Shown here one piece after another: positions 38,001 to 49,400 of a DNA stretch of 64,000 nucleotides. The notes beneath the pieces are model-generated. The model searched no databases, had not been told where the DNA came from, and was given only the letters and a program-made list of their open reading frames with translations. The stretch covers positions 1,665,397,385-1,665,461,384 of the forward strand of contig CM062816.1 of assembly GCA_031772625.1 (NCBI GenBank), written 5' to 3'. The position numbers were made by a program, and so were the translations under genes. The DNA is from Pinus tabuliformis (Eukaryota; Streptophyta; Pinopsida; Pinales; Pinaceae). Each line of letters opens with the position of its first letter. The stretch's first letter is position 1.

Positions 38001-39338
38001 ATAACTCCTGGAAATCCATTGTGATTGGGCCATGTGTGCAAAGCCATTTAGCACCTAGGACAATGTCGCACCCTCCCATGTGTATGGCAAACATGTGGGT
38101 CTTTAACTAATAATCCCCCATTTGAAGTTTGACATTCTCACAACGGCCTTCACATTTCATTATTCCCCCATCAGTAATTTGAACTTGGAAGTTAGACACT
38201 GATCGTACAAAACAATGCACTACTTCCATGACTCTTTGATGGATAAAATTATGTGTACTTCCACTATCAACCAATACTACTACTGGGCGATGCTTAATAA
38301 AACCTTTGATTTTGAGAGTTAGAGGTGAAGAAGTTCCTGCCAAAGCATGCAGTGAAATAACTGGTTCTTCAGGTACATTGTCCTTCTAGTTGTCCTCTTC
38401 TTCATCCTCTGGTTCCTCAAGTGGTGGGGCTTACTCCGATGAGCTGTGATCAATAGCATCAATTTGAAAGAATTTGGGCTCCTTACATTTATGCCGGGGG
38501 AGTATTTTTCATCACAGTAGTAACATAATCCTTGCTTTCTTCTTTCCACCATTTCTACGGGTGACACCTTTTGAACCTTGAGTGTTTGGGTAGTGCTGTG
38601 AGCCTGTGGGGGGTGACCCTTGGCGGTGAAATTTGGGCAATTGGACTGTGACTCTAACGCACGTTCTACTTCACGAGCTATCCTGCAATCCTCTAGCCAT
38701 GAGGTAGGGTGGTGCAGTCGGACGTGGACTTGTATGGCCTCTTTAAGATGACTGATAAAACATTCCATGTAGAACTCATCTTGTAGAACTAAAGTGCGGA
38801 AAGCTAAGCCTTCAAAGGCTGTAATATATTCATCCACTATTCTAGTCTGTCGGAGCTTAGTGAGATGACCCAAAAAAGCAGATACATGGTCAAAGTGATC
38901 CATAAGAGATTTTTTGAATGTGTCCCAAGTCAAGGGCCTTCCATAGCAACGTTGATGCCGTTGCCACCATTGCCATCTATCATTTTCCAAGTACATGATC
39001 CCCACACTAAGCTGAGTGGCATTATCTAGGATGTAATTCAGATTGAAATATTGCTCCATTTGTGCTATCCATGCTTCCAGGTGAGAGCCATAAAATTTAT
39101 GCATGTCCAGATTGGGTGGTCGTGGACGGGATTGTTGGTGGGTGCCCCAGAGGTGAAGAGAGTGGCTAGACTCACCCTCACTGTGTTCATTGCCAATATA
39201 TGCCTCACCATGGGCTTCCGCCTTGCCCATAGAGAGTGTTGTAGTTATTTTCGTCGGCTGATCTTGGATGTCTTTCAAGGATGCTTCAAGGTTGTCCATC
39301 CTTTCATTCGCCATAGCTTGATTTCTAGTTTGTACCAT
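35012..39338 (-). pseudogene. Chromovirus gag-pol pseudogene
   Basis: The likely start is ATG 39338 (MVQTRNQAMANERM). Gag runs to the zinc knuckle (CYYCDEKYS), where a run of five G on the + strand (38496-38500) has probably lost one base and shifts the frame. Protease: VLVDSGSTHNFIH (about 38275-38240). RT lies at 37822-37127 (GYHQIHMKEVDIPKTAFRTH), with the catalytic box reading FFNDI instead of F-x-D-D. RNase H at 36874-36482 ends in ADALSR. The integrase core is at 36325-35650 (STDFITGLP, SDRDSVFT, HPQTDGQTE). A chromodomain-like tail at about 35150-35030 has VKWKDTSSEDATWEP, ending at the stop 35012-35014. At least eight in-frame stops and a second homopolymer frameshift (about 37907) inactivate it. 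Most stops replace expected Gln. Confidence 0.92.
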
Positions 39339-40280
39339 GCACCGAGCCGATTTACTTGAAATTTGGGACCCCCCGACTTTTTTTGGCACTAACAATTGAA
39401 TGGTACCACCTTTCTCAGCTCGTCATCCTGATTCTTATGGTCTAACTCACCAATAAGTGCCCCAGGGGGTCTTAGACTCGTTTTTTTTTCTTTTTTTCTT
39501 TTTTTAACTCCTAACGGAGTTTTACTCCTTGCTTAGGAATACTACAGTCACCAAATCCCTAAAATGTTAATGCTGCCAAAAGTCCTGTGAAAATCGCACC
39601 CAGGTATAGGAACCCACACAAATACTTAGATCTGGATGGCGAATCTGATAGATATGAATGGCAGAAGTGATTGTTGTTGTGGATCTAATGGATCTAATAT
39701 ATCTGAATAGTTGTTCTGATAAATCTGAACGGCGGAACTGATCTGGTAAAGATTATGCGTGATCCCACGATAGAGAAGGGAACTATGGTCTCCAGGAGTG
39801 TCAGGTGCTACAGATCGCAATATACATAAGGGTCTGACAGTAGTACTCAGCCCAATTTTTTAGGGCACTAAGCAAGGAGGATCAACCGTACCCTTAGCCA
39901 TACAACCCTACTACCCTATTGTACAGGTGAGTAATCTCTCTGAGTGTTGTTCTTGGTGTACTATAGCAGCAAGATGACCGACGGTTTATCTATGGTGAGG
40001 TTTCAAGGGAGCTAGGGGGCTTCTGATATACCCAGAAGGTACTTGGAAGACAGTTTGTGTGCAGTTTTGTCTAATGTGCTACTACTTGGAGGGGTACCCA
40101 CAGGGGTTACAAGGGAGTCCAACAAGCGTGACCACCTCTTGTATTTCTTGCGTGCATGCCTCCCCAAATCCACAGGTTTATGCGCTCAATGACAAATCCC
40201 GTGGTTTAAAGACACCGGAACACATCTCTAGCCAGAAAAAAATTTGCTAAAAAATGGAGATCCCATCGGCCCTAGAAAGT

Positions 40281-40292
40281 GCTCTGATACCA
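40281..40292 (-). other. Chromovirus primer binding site (tRNA-iMet)
   Basis: TGGTATCAGAGC on the - strand, two bases from the end of the 5' LTR; an exact match to the usual complement of the initiator tRNA-Met 3' end. Confidence 0.93.
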
Positions 40293-40294
40293 CT

Positions 40295-40721
40295 TGTTAT
40301 GCTCTTAACCTGCAAGATGATACCAAAATACCAAATATGCGAAGAAATATACCCAAAACATAGAACAAGAGCAATAACAAAAAGTATTTTATTATTCATA
40401 AAGCAAAGTTCACTTGCCTCTTCGAGGGGGCAACCTCCAATAGAGCTGAGCTCGATTACAAAATAAGACATGATGCTCCTCGCAGGGAGTCTCTATCCTT
40501 TATATAGGATTCATACACGCAATACCATGGGGCAATACCATGGTTCTTATTAATACCTTCTATCTAATACCATGGCACATTTGCAACCAACTGTGGTCCC
40601 GCCATTAAATGTGGGTTAACCACTTACAATTATTAATATCAGCTTTATTAACTCTTTACTTAACTATAACTATGACTCGATCCTATTACATAAATAAGGG
40701 GGCTAGGGTGGGACCTTAACA
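40295..40721 (-). repeat. 5' LTR of the chromovirus
   Basis: Same 427-bp length as the left LTR; starts TGTTATGCTCTTAACC and ends GGACCTTAACA on the + strand. Promoter-like TATATAGG is kept. Confidence 0.93.
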
Positions 40722-41461
40722 CAAGATTTCTAGCCTTGCCATCATTCCTATAAAGTTTCTAGCTACCCCAGTGGTTGCTTTGCGAGCCAGGACATGGCGA
40801 CATCCCCAGCCCCCTACCATCTACTTCCCCCTGGCCCTCTCTACAAACCTCTTCCCCTCATGCATTTCGATGCCACTACCAAGCTCCCCCCCATCGTTAT
40901 TTACAACGTATCGAGCTTCCCGACCCCACAACAAGCATTTCCCCCCCTAGCAGTCATGGGTTTTACCCATTTGGCAGAAGGTATAGAAACAAAACCAAGC
41001 CAAGGCAAGCAATTGCCTCCCCCATTGCTAGCAACAGTTTTCTATGCCCCAAATTTTCTGCCTAATTCCCCTCCTTTTGCCCCGACAAAACCCCAACGAG
41101 AACATAATTTCAATGGTGAATCGAAGCCGAATTACATAGCCAAAGTCTACAGTTGTCCATCATCGGCCTTCGTTCTTCCCGTTCCGACATCCTCCCACTG
41201 CATTGTAGTGCCACCCTTCGCCACAAGCTTTCTTCCTAACGCTGCACATCAAATACCCTCTCCTGCCCATATATTCAACATTATCTCTCGTCCTGTTATC
41301 TCTCGTCCTGCGACCTTGCCCACTTCCCTAGCCTGCGTTCATGCCAAGGGTCACCGCACTCCCTACCTTGAGCATGGGGGGGGGCGACGGTATTAATTGC
41401 CCTGGTACTATACATGAGTGCATCCAATCTGTCCCAACTGGCAGCCTACATCCCGTTCGGG
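40722..41461 (-). mobile_element. Unrecognised inserted element, right part
   Basis: Continuation of 33340-34555 across the Ty3 insertion. It ends in the short palindrome CCCGTTCGGG (41452-41461), immediately followed by the 12-bp direct repeat. GC-rich relative to the flanks. The strand given follows the 33635-34189 frame, but the longest open frame in this part is on the + strand (40794-41396), so the element's orientation is not settled. Confidence 0.6.
40794..41396 (+). CDS. Proline-rich open frame, function unknown
   Basis: 200 codons from ATG 40794 (MATSPAPYHLLPPGPLYK) to a stop at 41394-41396. Rich in Pro, Ser, Ala and Thr with scattered aromatic residues; no signal peptide, membrane segment, zinc finger or enzyme motif. 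The frame may exist only because the DNA is C-rich on this strand. It overlaps no better frame on the - strand. It lies wholly inside the unrecognised inserted element and could be a protein of that element or a captured piece. Confidence 0.3.
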   Translation: MATSPAPYHLLPPGPLYKPLPLMHFDATTKLPPIVIYNVSSFPTPQQAFPPLAVMGFTHLAEGIETKPSQGKQLPPPLLATVFYAPNFLPNSPPFAPTKPQREHNFNGESKPNYIAKVYSCPSSAFVLPVPTSSHCIVVPPFATSFLPNAAHQIPSPAHIFNIISRPVISRPATLPTSLACVHAKGHRTPYLEHGGGRRY

Positions 41462-41473
41462 TTACTATTTTAT
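41462..41473. repeat. 12-bp target-site duplication, right copy
   Basis: TTACTATTTTAT, identical to 33328-33339. Joining the two flanks here restores a repeat unit that aligns with the neighbouring unit at about 41628-41735. Confidence 0.75.
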
Positions 41474-42170
41474 AATTACTGTTAAGATAAAAGTTATCAT
41501 TTGTTTTGAATTGCAATTTGCCATTATATAGAAATTACTAACTAATTATCCATTTAACAATGAAATTTCTCAATTTATAAATTTTTTCCAATATAGAAAT
41601 CACTGTTTTTGTTTTTTTCTTTTTATATAAGAGATACTAGTTTGCAACCAATTCATTGTTTTATATTTTTTGTTAAAATAGAAGTTATCTTTTTTAGTTG
41701 CAATTTGACAGTACATAAAAATTACTAACTCAGGGCTCTCATTTAAACCATCTTGATTGATTGTTTCAAAGGGTAGACTTAAAAATCAAATTTGAGTCAC
41801 ATCGCGTTAGGCAATGATGTATCCGAGATATGTATTTGATTCAATGATTTTTACATTTTAGGATTAGCAATTTGTTTTCGGTTATACACTAATATGTTCT
41901 GGAACAATTTGGGAATAATAATAAAATAACAAATTACAACCAAATTTCTAACCATATTTGCCATTTTATAGCCAAATTTAGTAAGAATGGTCAATTTTTT
42001 TACTGTTTTTTAAATATTTTTATAAAAAGTTATTGTTTTTTTTTCCAATTTTCTAATTAATCCTCGTATAAGAAAATTACCCTATTTTTTGGCATACAAA
42101 AATCATAAAACCTAATTAATCCTAGCATTAAAAATAAATAATCCCTCCATTATTTCAAATTTCAAATTTT
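41474..42170. repeat. Continuation of the T-rich repeat family
   Basis: Units with ATAGAAATTACTAACT, TTTGCAACCAATTCATTG and AAAATAGAAGTTATC are the same family as 32225-33339. Confidence 0.75.
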
Positions 42171-42720
42171 GACATCGCCTCCTACCGTTACCAGGAAAAG
42201 CGATTGTCATTCGTCTCTGTTTCTTGCTACAATTTATTGTTCTATGCGCCTGCATTCCACCTCGGCCTTGGGTTACCTGCAACAATTTTGACAATTCTTG
42301 CACGATTTCGGATGCCTATGGCACCTGGCCAGACAGAGTCCCCTACAAAGCCTCCATGGTTATCTACCCTTCTATAGAAGAAGATATTTTACATGCGGTG
42401 GCCAACAGTGCGTGGAAGAAATTGTGGATGAAGGTGGTCACTGGCTTTTCGCACACAATTCCCAAGTTAGCCTGCCCCGGTTCGGGAGATGGTGCTGGGA
42501 TTCTAATCAGTACCCAAAATTACAAGAATTACATCACGGTAGATAAAGCCGCCATGAACGTGACTGCAGACAGCGGTGTCGGGCTGAGAGACCTCCTCGA
42601 CGCGGTGGCTGCATCGGGTTTGGCTCTGGCGGCGGCCCCCTATTGGGACGGCCTTAGCTTGGGCAGGCTATTGAGCACGGGTTCAGAATCCACACACGCA
42701 CACTGTTCGTCGACTCAGTA
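42170..42720 (+). pseudogene. L-gulonolactone-oxidase-like FAD-binding (PCMH) protein, N-terminal part only
   Basis: Frame 2 is open from 42173 to a stop at 42718-42720. After a hydrophobic, signal-peptide-like stretch (about 42200-42255, AIVIRLCFLLQFIVLCAC) it reads as the FAD-binding N-terminal region of plant L-gulono-1,4-lactone oxidase-like proteins: CNNFDNSCTISDAYGTWPDR, YPSIEEDILHAVA, VTGFSHTIPKLAC, TADSGVGLRDLLDAVAASGL, APYWDGLSLGRLLSTGS. Family members are usually near 550-600 residues; here homology ends after STGSE, where GxHGSS would follow. No ATG precedes the signal-like segment in frame (a stop lies at 42170-42172). So this is a 5' gene fragment or first exon with a lost start and downstream break. 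The family oxidises L-gulono-1,4-lactone or related aldonolactones toward ascorbate; activity is not expected from this fragment. Confidence 0.85.
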
Positions 42721-44659
42721 GGAGCAGCACAGTGGATGCTGGACAAAAGCCGGTGGAAAGCGTTAACCAAAATCATGCACCGGTGACCGTACGGAATTGG
42801 AAAATGTCGAATTATTCGTTGTACCGAACCAAATCAGCGAATTTAGGATTTTTTTTTTGCCGGTACGGCCGAACCTGGTAGCTATGGTTATCGTGCTTTT
42901 TGATAACAGTGTGGTCACATAAGTGGCTATAAATTCTGAATGAATCATGATAGATTCAGTGTTGGTCTGCATTTTCTAAAACAAAATGGACACACCAATT
43001 TACTTTACTGACTTCTGTTCACTTTAATTGTGTGATTTGCAATTGATAAATCAATGTGGAATCAGCTTCCCACTCACATCAACGACTTGCAGTTCCGTTG
43101 TTTAATGCTGTGAATGCAGTTCGTAAGTCGGTCTAATGTTATATTAATTATGACACACAATATGTAACGTGTGAGTTGGCCAATTTTGGATGGTAGTCTT
43201 CCTATTTATGAGGAGCCTTATCGCTTCTACTTATAAAAAAAAGAGACATTTTGAATTCTGTATGGCAGTCGTCCTTATAAAGCACGTTCCGGGGGACAAA
43301 GAAATTTACAGTCTTTGAAGTTTTTAAAAACATATAAAATATTACGTTAAGTTCCTTCACACAATATCTCGCGACAAAATAACTAATGCATTTCGTGCCC
43401 ATTTATCCGGTACCTTACGTGAGCAAATTGCTTTGTAATACTCAAAGTTGAATCAACCTCATAGACTCAACGAATTCTTGCATTCTCTAAACAATCTCCT
43501 TTTGAAACTATAACAAAAATAAATCTGATTGATTGATACTATGGCAAGTATTAATATGATAATTCGTCGAGATTATTGTGTGCACTCTCTTGCTGGAATT
43601 CATTATAAATAAACATCGATCACCTTGCTGTTGGATTACTTATTTCCCCTCTTTATTATAACACTTCCTGCAAGCTATTCCTACAACACATATGCTGTAA
43701 CTGGTTTAACATCAATATTCTCCATCGATTACCAAAAAGCCAAACAAATGAGAGACTACTATTCAACTTTCACTCATATTCTTACATTACCATAAGTTTA
43801 ATATATTAAAACATAAAAAACACATATTATAATTATTTGCTAGGAACATATCATTAAAATACAAAATAATTTAATAATATCATTGCATACTCAGTACACC
43901 TACCAATTAACATGACTATGACTCTTTCAAACAACGTTATCTTTCATAAAACTGTGACTAAATAAGATAATATAAAATAGATAATAAAAGTAAAATTGAT
44001 AAGTTTGTTGCATGCTCAGTTCTACCAAACAGCTGATAAGTGGTGGGCAAAATTCATATAACGTGTACACCTACGCATTCACAATACCCTCGTAAACAAC
44101 GTTATCTTTCATAAAACGTATCTGTGAATAAAATAATATAAAATAGTTAATAAAAATTATTTGATAAGTATGTTGCATTTTCAATGCTAATGTACCAGAG
44201 AGCTGACCACAGGTGGGAAAGTTTATATAAATAATATATAAATTAAATAATATTATTAAAAATAAATAAATTGATTGAATAATATTTCATAAAATTTGAT
44301 TGTTTTTAATCATAAATAGAACACTACTTCTTTAAACAAAGTTTCCTTCGATGAAAGATGTTATAATATAAAATTAATAAAAGTTGACGAGATTGTTGCA
44401 TGTCCAATGTCCCTACAAATATGTTTCAACTCACAACAGCCAACATTGACCACTCGTTTAACTGTTTTACATGAACCATGACGGATACACGGTGGCCTGT
44501 ACTATTTTTATTTTGCATGATTCATGTCAAATTCATAGCTGACCTTTATATTTAGAACCCAAATTTGTTTACTTCAATTGTGTGATATAAATTGATGTGA
44601 AATTGAACTTATCACTTATCTTTTGATATTAACTATTTATATAACAAGGGAAGCTGCGA
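42721..44659. other. Spacer downstream of the oxidase fragment
   Basis: I searched for the missing oxidase exons and saw none. A segment near 42965-43075 (TTTACTTTACTGACTTC, CTTTAATTGTGTGATTTG) recurs in diverged form near 44565-44640. Otherwise AT-rich. Confidence 0.6.
43912..44415. repeat. Tandem repeat, about 165-bp units, 3 copies
   Basis: AAACAACGTTATCTTTCATA, then AATATAAAATAG, then ATAAGTTTGTTGCATG occur at about 43932, 44096 and (diverged) 44334. Confidence 0.8.
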
Positions 44660-46790
44660 GGCAGCAAGTCCCTACATTGAACAATAGCTCCCGCATGCAC
44701 AGTCATTCCCTCAAACCCTACAGAGGGTAAAATATGTCAATCTATGTGCACAATGACATATGTCTCGTAAGAATGGAAAGGATGGGATTAGCTTCGGGTC
44801 AAGTAAGCTGACAAAGCCTTTGAATTTGCTTTCTACTCAGAAAGAACAGTGAAAAGATGCTAGAGCAAGCTTGTGTTTGAGATAGATATCTGAAAAGCAA
44901 ATTTGTAATCAACATAAAATTGAAATCAAATGCTAACTGAGAATGTAGATAATACAAGTCACCAAAAAAAGTGTATTCTGTCAAACTGAACTGTGATTCG
45001 TGGATGATTGCACAAACTTCATGTATAAAAGAACTATTGATAACTGCAGAATCGATGGAACGCTCTGCCATCTGCACCTAGGGCTGGAAGGGCTAGATGG
45101 TACAGGGTACAAGCTGCCTTAATGGTGAACAATAGTAGCATAATATGACAATTGTGGATTTCCATAATTGAGTTTTAGTAGGAGTTCATAGTGTGACAAA
45201 CAACCCTCACACCATGATATCTCAACAATGAAACAATCAAGTCATTGCTACCATTCATCAAGAGAAGAAAAAGATAGGAAATGTAGAAAATTTGATATTA
45301 CCTCTTGTACAAAGATTGTGCTACTTACAAGTTCATCAATAGTCATACGGAGGAGATGAGACTAGTTCAATGAGATGGAATGATGAGAGAACGAGATGAA
45401 CAACAATGTTTTTATGGTTCAAAGAGCATCCCACATGAGAGGATTGGAAAGAGCACAATGATTGAGGAGAGTGTGTATACACTTAGGTAGCTTCCAATAA
45501 GCTAACATCAAGATCTAGGAATATATCTGCTTAAATTCAAGCATTGTTCTCTTAATTTTAAGTACACTGAGTCAAACACCACCCTTTCGCACTCAAAATT
45601 CAGATGTACATTGGCAAGTTCAAGAGATTTTTTGAGATCAATGTTGTATTTCAGAAATTCAACTGCTGCAATAAAAGACATGATTATCTTTCACAATGTC
45701 TTTTGTAGGAAATAGAAAAGGACTTGTTAAATTGCAAAAAGTTAAAGAATCTTTAAAAACAGGGGAGAGAGATTTAGGCTCCAAGCAATAATAGTGAAAA
45801 GCATTAATAAGATATCAACAAACATTATTACTGATACATTGTTGTGCTAATCGCAGAAACTATTAAAACAATCAACATAGATAAAGGAGACAATAAACCC
45901 TACTACACATAAGTCTGGCAAATAATTCCACAATAGCTCCCGCATGCACAACTGGATCTCTCTGTCATTCCCTCAAACCCTACAGAGGGTAAAATATGTC
46001 AATCTGCGTTCCATGTAAAATTGAAATTGGCTGCAGGTGAATGTTTCAGCGAATTTGTTTGCTGTAATCTTCAGTGCTCGATGATTGTCAAAATGGCATC
46101 CACCTTGAGTGGGGTAGTTATGGAGAGCAAGCTTGTGTTTGAGATAGATATCTAAAAAGCAAATTTGCAATAAACATAAAATTGAAATCAAATGCTAACT
46201 GAGAATGTAGATAATACAAGTCACCAAAAAAAGATAAAATTTAAAATCTGCAAATAGTTAAGGTAAAAATTTTGAATACTTGACTGAACTAATGGTACTG
46301 TGAAATTGTTATCATGCACCTTTATCTTAAATGCTTCAGCAAGGCATCGATTGATATCGACTTTCATAAAGTTTGTTTCAAGAATCTATTTTTTTTGTGC
46401 AAATGTGTAATCCTCTTCCTGAAGTAATGTAGTGTATCTTCTGTTCAGCTCCTCGAATTCCTTGTCAAACTGAACTCTGATTTGTGTATTCTGTCATAAA
46501 TAGAAAGAAATGTATGTAGTGAACTTAAAAAGATGCTCCAAGTTCATATACATACTTAGGCAACTTCCAATAAGCTGACATCAGGATCTAGGTAAACTAA
46601 TAAATGTTGTATTTCAGGGATTCAGCTGCTGCCCAGCATTGAAAAGCAAAAAAAAGACATGATTATCTTTCACAGAGTCTTTTGTAGGAAAAAGAACAAT
46701 AAACTCTACTGCACATAAGTCTACTGAACATAGATAAAAGAGACAATAAACTCTATTGCACATAAGTCTGGCAAATAATTCCCACTGGAA
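44660..46790. repeat. Segmental duplication, about 1.25-kb offset
   Basis: Matching pairs in the same order: CAATAGCTCCCGCATGCACA (44682 and 45932), TACAGAGGGTAAAATATGTC (44720 and 45978), GCAAGCTTGTGTTTGAGATA (44866 and 46129), and CTTCCAATAAGCT (45491 and 46564). The phrase CATAAGTCTGGCAAATAATT occurs at 45908 and again near 46759. Confidence 0.85.
46325..46496 (-). pseudogene. Exon-like fragment coding a charged coiled-coil segment
   Basis: On the - strand, a pyrimidine-rich stretch ending in TTATGACAG (a plausible 3' splice site) precedes a frame reading VQFDKEFEELNRRYTTLLQ, then EEDYTFAQKK, one TAG, then ILETNFMKVDINRCLAEAFK. The heptad-like Leu/Phe spacing and Lys/Glu content suggest a coiled coil. 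It reminds me of a segment in plant MOM1/CHD-type chromatin proteins, but I cannot confirm this. The internal stop lies where Gln is plausible. A possible 5' splice site (GT) follows at about 46324. Confidence 0.4.
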
Positions 46791-46799
46791 TACTCCTGA

Positions 46800-48748
46800 C
46801 TCTCGTATTATAATTGTTGATTATCTCTCACATAGAGCTTTGTAGGAAAGAAAACAATTATCTTATGATAAACAAATAAATCTATCCAAGAAAAATAAGA
46901 TTGAAGAAGGTGAAACTTGAGAGAAAAGGACTTGTTAAATTGCAAACTGTTGAAGAGTATTTGCAAGGATTAGGTATAACTTTTTAAATCCTAATGGTCT
47001 TCAAGAACTAAAGAAAAATTGACATATTATTTAAAAGCGGGGGAGAGAGATTTAGGCTCCAGGATCGAGCCACTTTCAAAATCGGGCAAATGGTGACAAA
47101 TCCATTATCAAATGCCAGATTAATTCTGCATGTACTCGACATCTGTATGAACACTAAGTACAAGACTTGTGTAGAAAGATCAATATACTACATTTAGTTA
47201 CTCCATTTACAAGATCCTAACGAATAACCTAATAAAAATATATATATAATTTAAAACCCCTTAATTCTTACTACACCCAACCAAATCCAAAGAGGAAAGA
47301 AACAACAAAACACCCGTCATAGATTTGTGGATTTGTCGCCATTACAGTAATTAAATACAAATAGAAAAGGTAGTGCTATCAAAATTCATAGGAGGAGGAG
47401 GCTATTAATGTAAAAGGAGTTCTCAACGAGGAAAGAAGCAGCAAAGACAAAATACCATCCCCCCACAATATGCCACCATTACAGAAATCAAATACAAATA
47501 GTGCTATCAATATTAATGATAGAGGAACGATGGTATCAATGTAACATGGGATCCCAACAAAGGATATGCAAACTCCAAAATGAAGGACAATATCAATGTA
47601 ACACCAGATTTCAACGAACAAACTTTCCAGTATTTCCTGAAATTGGATTTCCAATTTCAGGGGCAAATTTGTGGCCAATTTACACTATGGCTAATCTGAT
47701 TCGAGAGGGATTTATAATCAAGATTTCACCTATAAATCAATTACATCGAACCAGAAAATCGCACTCCAATGCAATAGGATCTGGTCGCACTTCGCGGAAA
47801 ATCCACAACCTTGGAAATTTGAAGTCAATAGTTCCACCTGACTGATGGAAATAGAACATTTTTTCCAAATCTTTTTGCCAAAGTGGAACGTTTCTTCTAC
47901 ATAACGAAATATAGAGGTTAGAAAGATTAGGTTCATCAGATTGAGGCATTTTCTAGTAAAACTGCAAAACTGTTGTCAATGATTCAAAAACTGTAACTTC
48001 CACTCCAAGATAGCTTCCAACCCTTCACCATAGGAATTTCAATCCAACAGTCTTAACAAAACCCTTCACAACAGGAATTTCAATTCAACAGTCTTAACAA
48101 AAACCTGCAAATTCGAATATAATTAACATAAAGAAAACATGGTCAATCACAATAGACAAACAAGCCCCGAGTTACCATTCAATTCCTTGCAAGGAAATGC
48201 CTCACAGAACCTCTACCTAGGATTTCAGTCACTGTTGAACCTAGAACAATATACCGTAGTCTGTAAAATCATGGGAATATAAGGGTGGTAAGATATTTTT
48301 TTATCAAGAACTCCGTTAATATGATACTATTTATCACAAATCAAAAGAAACAAGACATATTCGGGGACATAAATAAAGAACGACATAACTAACTGACAAT
48401 AAAGTAAACACATGCATAGGCGGCCTCTATACATAGTTTAACCCCTGTTGCTTGCAGATTATAAAGAAAGAGTGAAAATATCCAGAGTCAATCACAATGT
48501 AAGGTGACGAAGGAGGGTAGCATCATATTTAATGAGATGTAGTGGGCCGATGTCCTAATACAATGACACCGGTGTAGGACATGCACAAATAAATGTGGAA
48601 GGCATTATGAGAACCATGAAAAGATCGAGATGTAATCCAAATGATTTTGGCGGTGGAGTTACATGAATTGCAACCATTGCATAGAGCGCGTATTCCTAAT
48701 TGAATAATCGAAATACTCAAGCTCAAGGGGCCTTTGATGGTTTATAAT
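46800..48748. other. Spacer
   Basis: No recognised gene. A 70-codon frame (47740-47949, -, starts MPQSDEPNLSNLYISLCRRN) has a natural-looking composition but no motif. A 41-bp unit (GGAATTTCAATCCAACAGTC) is duplicated at about 48019-48105. A loose repeat (CCATTACAG, AAATACAAATAG, TATCAAT) occurs at about 47338-47550. Confidence 0.6.
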
Positions 48749-49359
48749 TGATCCAGGTGGATATTGGTGGCCACCTGCCAAGTCCACCTGGACCCCCACC
48801 ATTGTCCTTCTTAGCATTTTCAGTTTCCTTAATTGTAGCACAACTTACTATTTTTAGCAGTTTGTCGGGTCCTGAACTTCCAGAGCCGCTTTGAGGCCCT
48901 AAACGACGTTTTTTGGGGAATCTGAGGGCAACATGAGTCCACCCGTTCCAACAATGGTAGTGCTCGGATAGATCTTTCTAACGAGCTATTGTATGCGTCA
49001 AACGGAGATCATATGCCAAAGTTACGACCCCGGGAAGTTGATGTACCAATTTACCCCAAACGGGGCCCACAGTTTGGCGTTTCATCTCCTAGGGTTAGGT
49101 TTTGGAATGTTAAGGGTTTTTCATTGTTTCTCAACAATAAAATGGCCTTCGAGCCTCATTGTAACACAGTTCAGAGGCATGTAGCCATCACATCTCTTCT
49201 CAGAGATAAGCTACCATCGCCCTAGCTGGTTTATTTCCATTTCTGGTTGTAAGCATATTTCAGTATTTTCCATTAATGAAATGAAGTATTATTTATGCTG
49301 CATCTTTGTGTATATGGTTATCTCTGTAATTTGTTGCGTTCCTGTTTAAATCCGGATCA
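48749..49359 (+). repeat. 5' LTR, 611 bp
   Basis: Starts TGATCCAGGTGGATATTGG and ends TTTAAATCCGGATCA. Contains AATGAAATGAAG upstream of the 3' end, a possible polyadenylation region. Open frames inside it (48989-49225) are repeated in the other LTR and are not genes. Confidence 0.96.
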
Positions 49360-49360
49360 G

Positions 49361-49372
49361 TGGTATCAGAGC
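49361..49372 (+). other. Primer binding site (tRNA-iMet)
   Basis: TGGTATCAGAGC, one base after the 5' LTR; exact match to the usual initiator tRNA-Met complement. Confidence 0.95.
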
Positions 49373-49400
49373 GGTCTGCTTTTTCTCTGTTTTTCTTTGC

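Larger units (their letters stand above)
34556..40721 (-). mobile_element. Ty3/gypsy chromovirus-type LTR retrotransposon, complete but decayed
   Basis: Paired 427-bp LTRs (34556-34982 and 40295-40721) bracket a primer site (40281-40292), gag, protease, RT, RNase H, integrase and a chromodomain-like tail, all on the - strand; a G-rich purine run lies next to the left LTR. The flanking 5-mers are CAATA (34551-34555) and CAAGA (40722-40726), an imperfect target-site duplication. By eye the LTRs differ at about 27 of 427 sites, so this insertion is older than the element at 48749-54615. It lies inside the unrecognised element 33340-41461. Confidence 0.93.

Noticed and set aside
48989..49225. 78-codon frame repeated at 54176-54481
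   Set aside because: Both copies lie in the LTRs of the young Ty3 element; duplication reflects LTR identity, not a gene.
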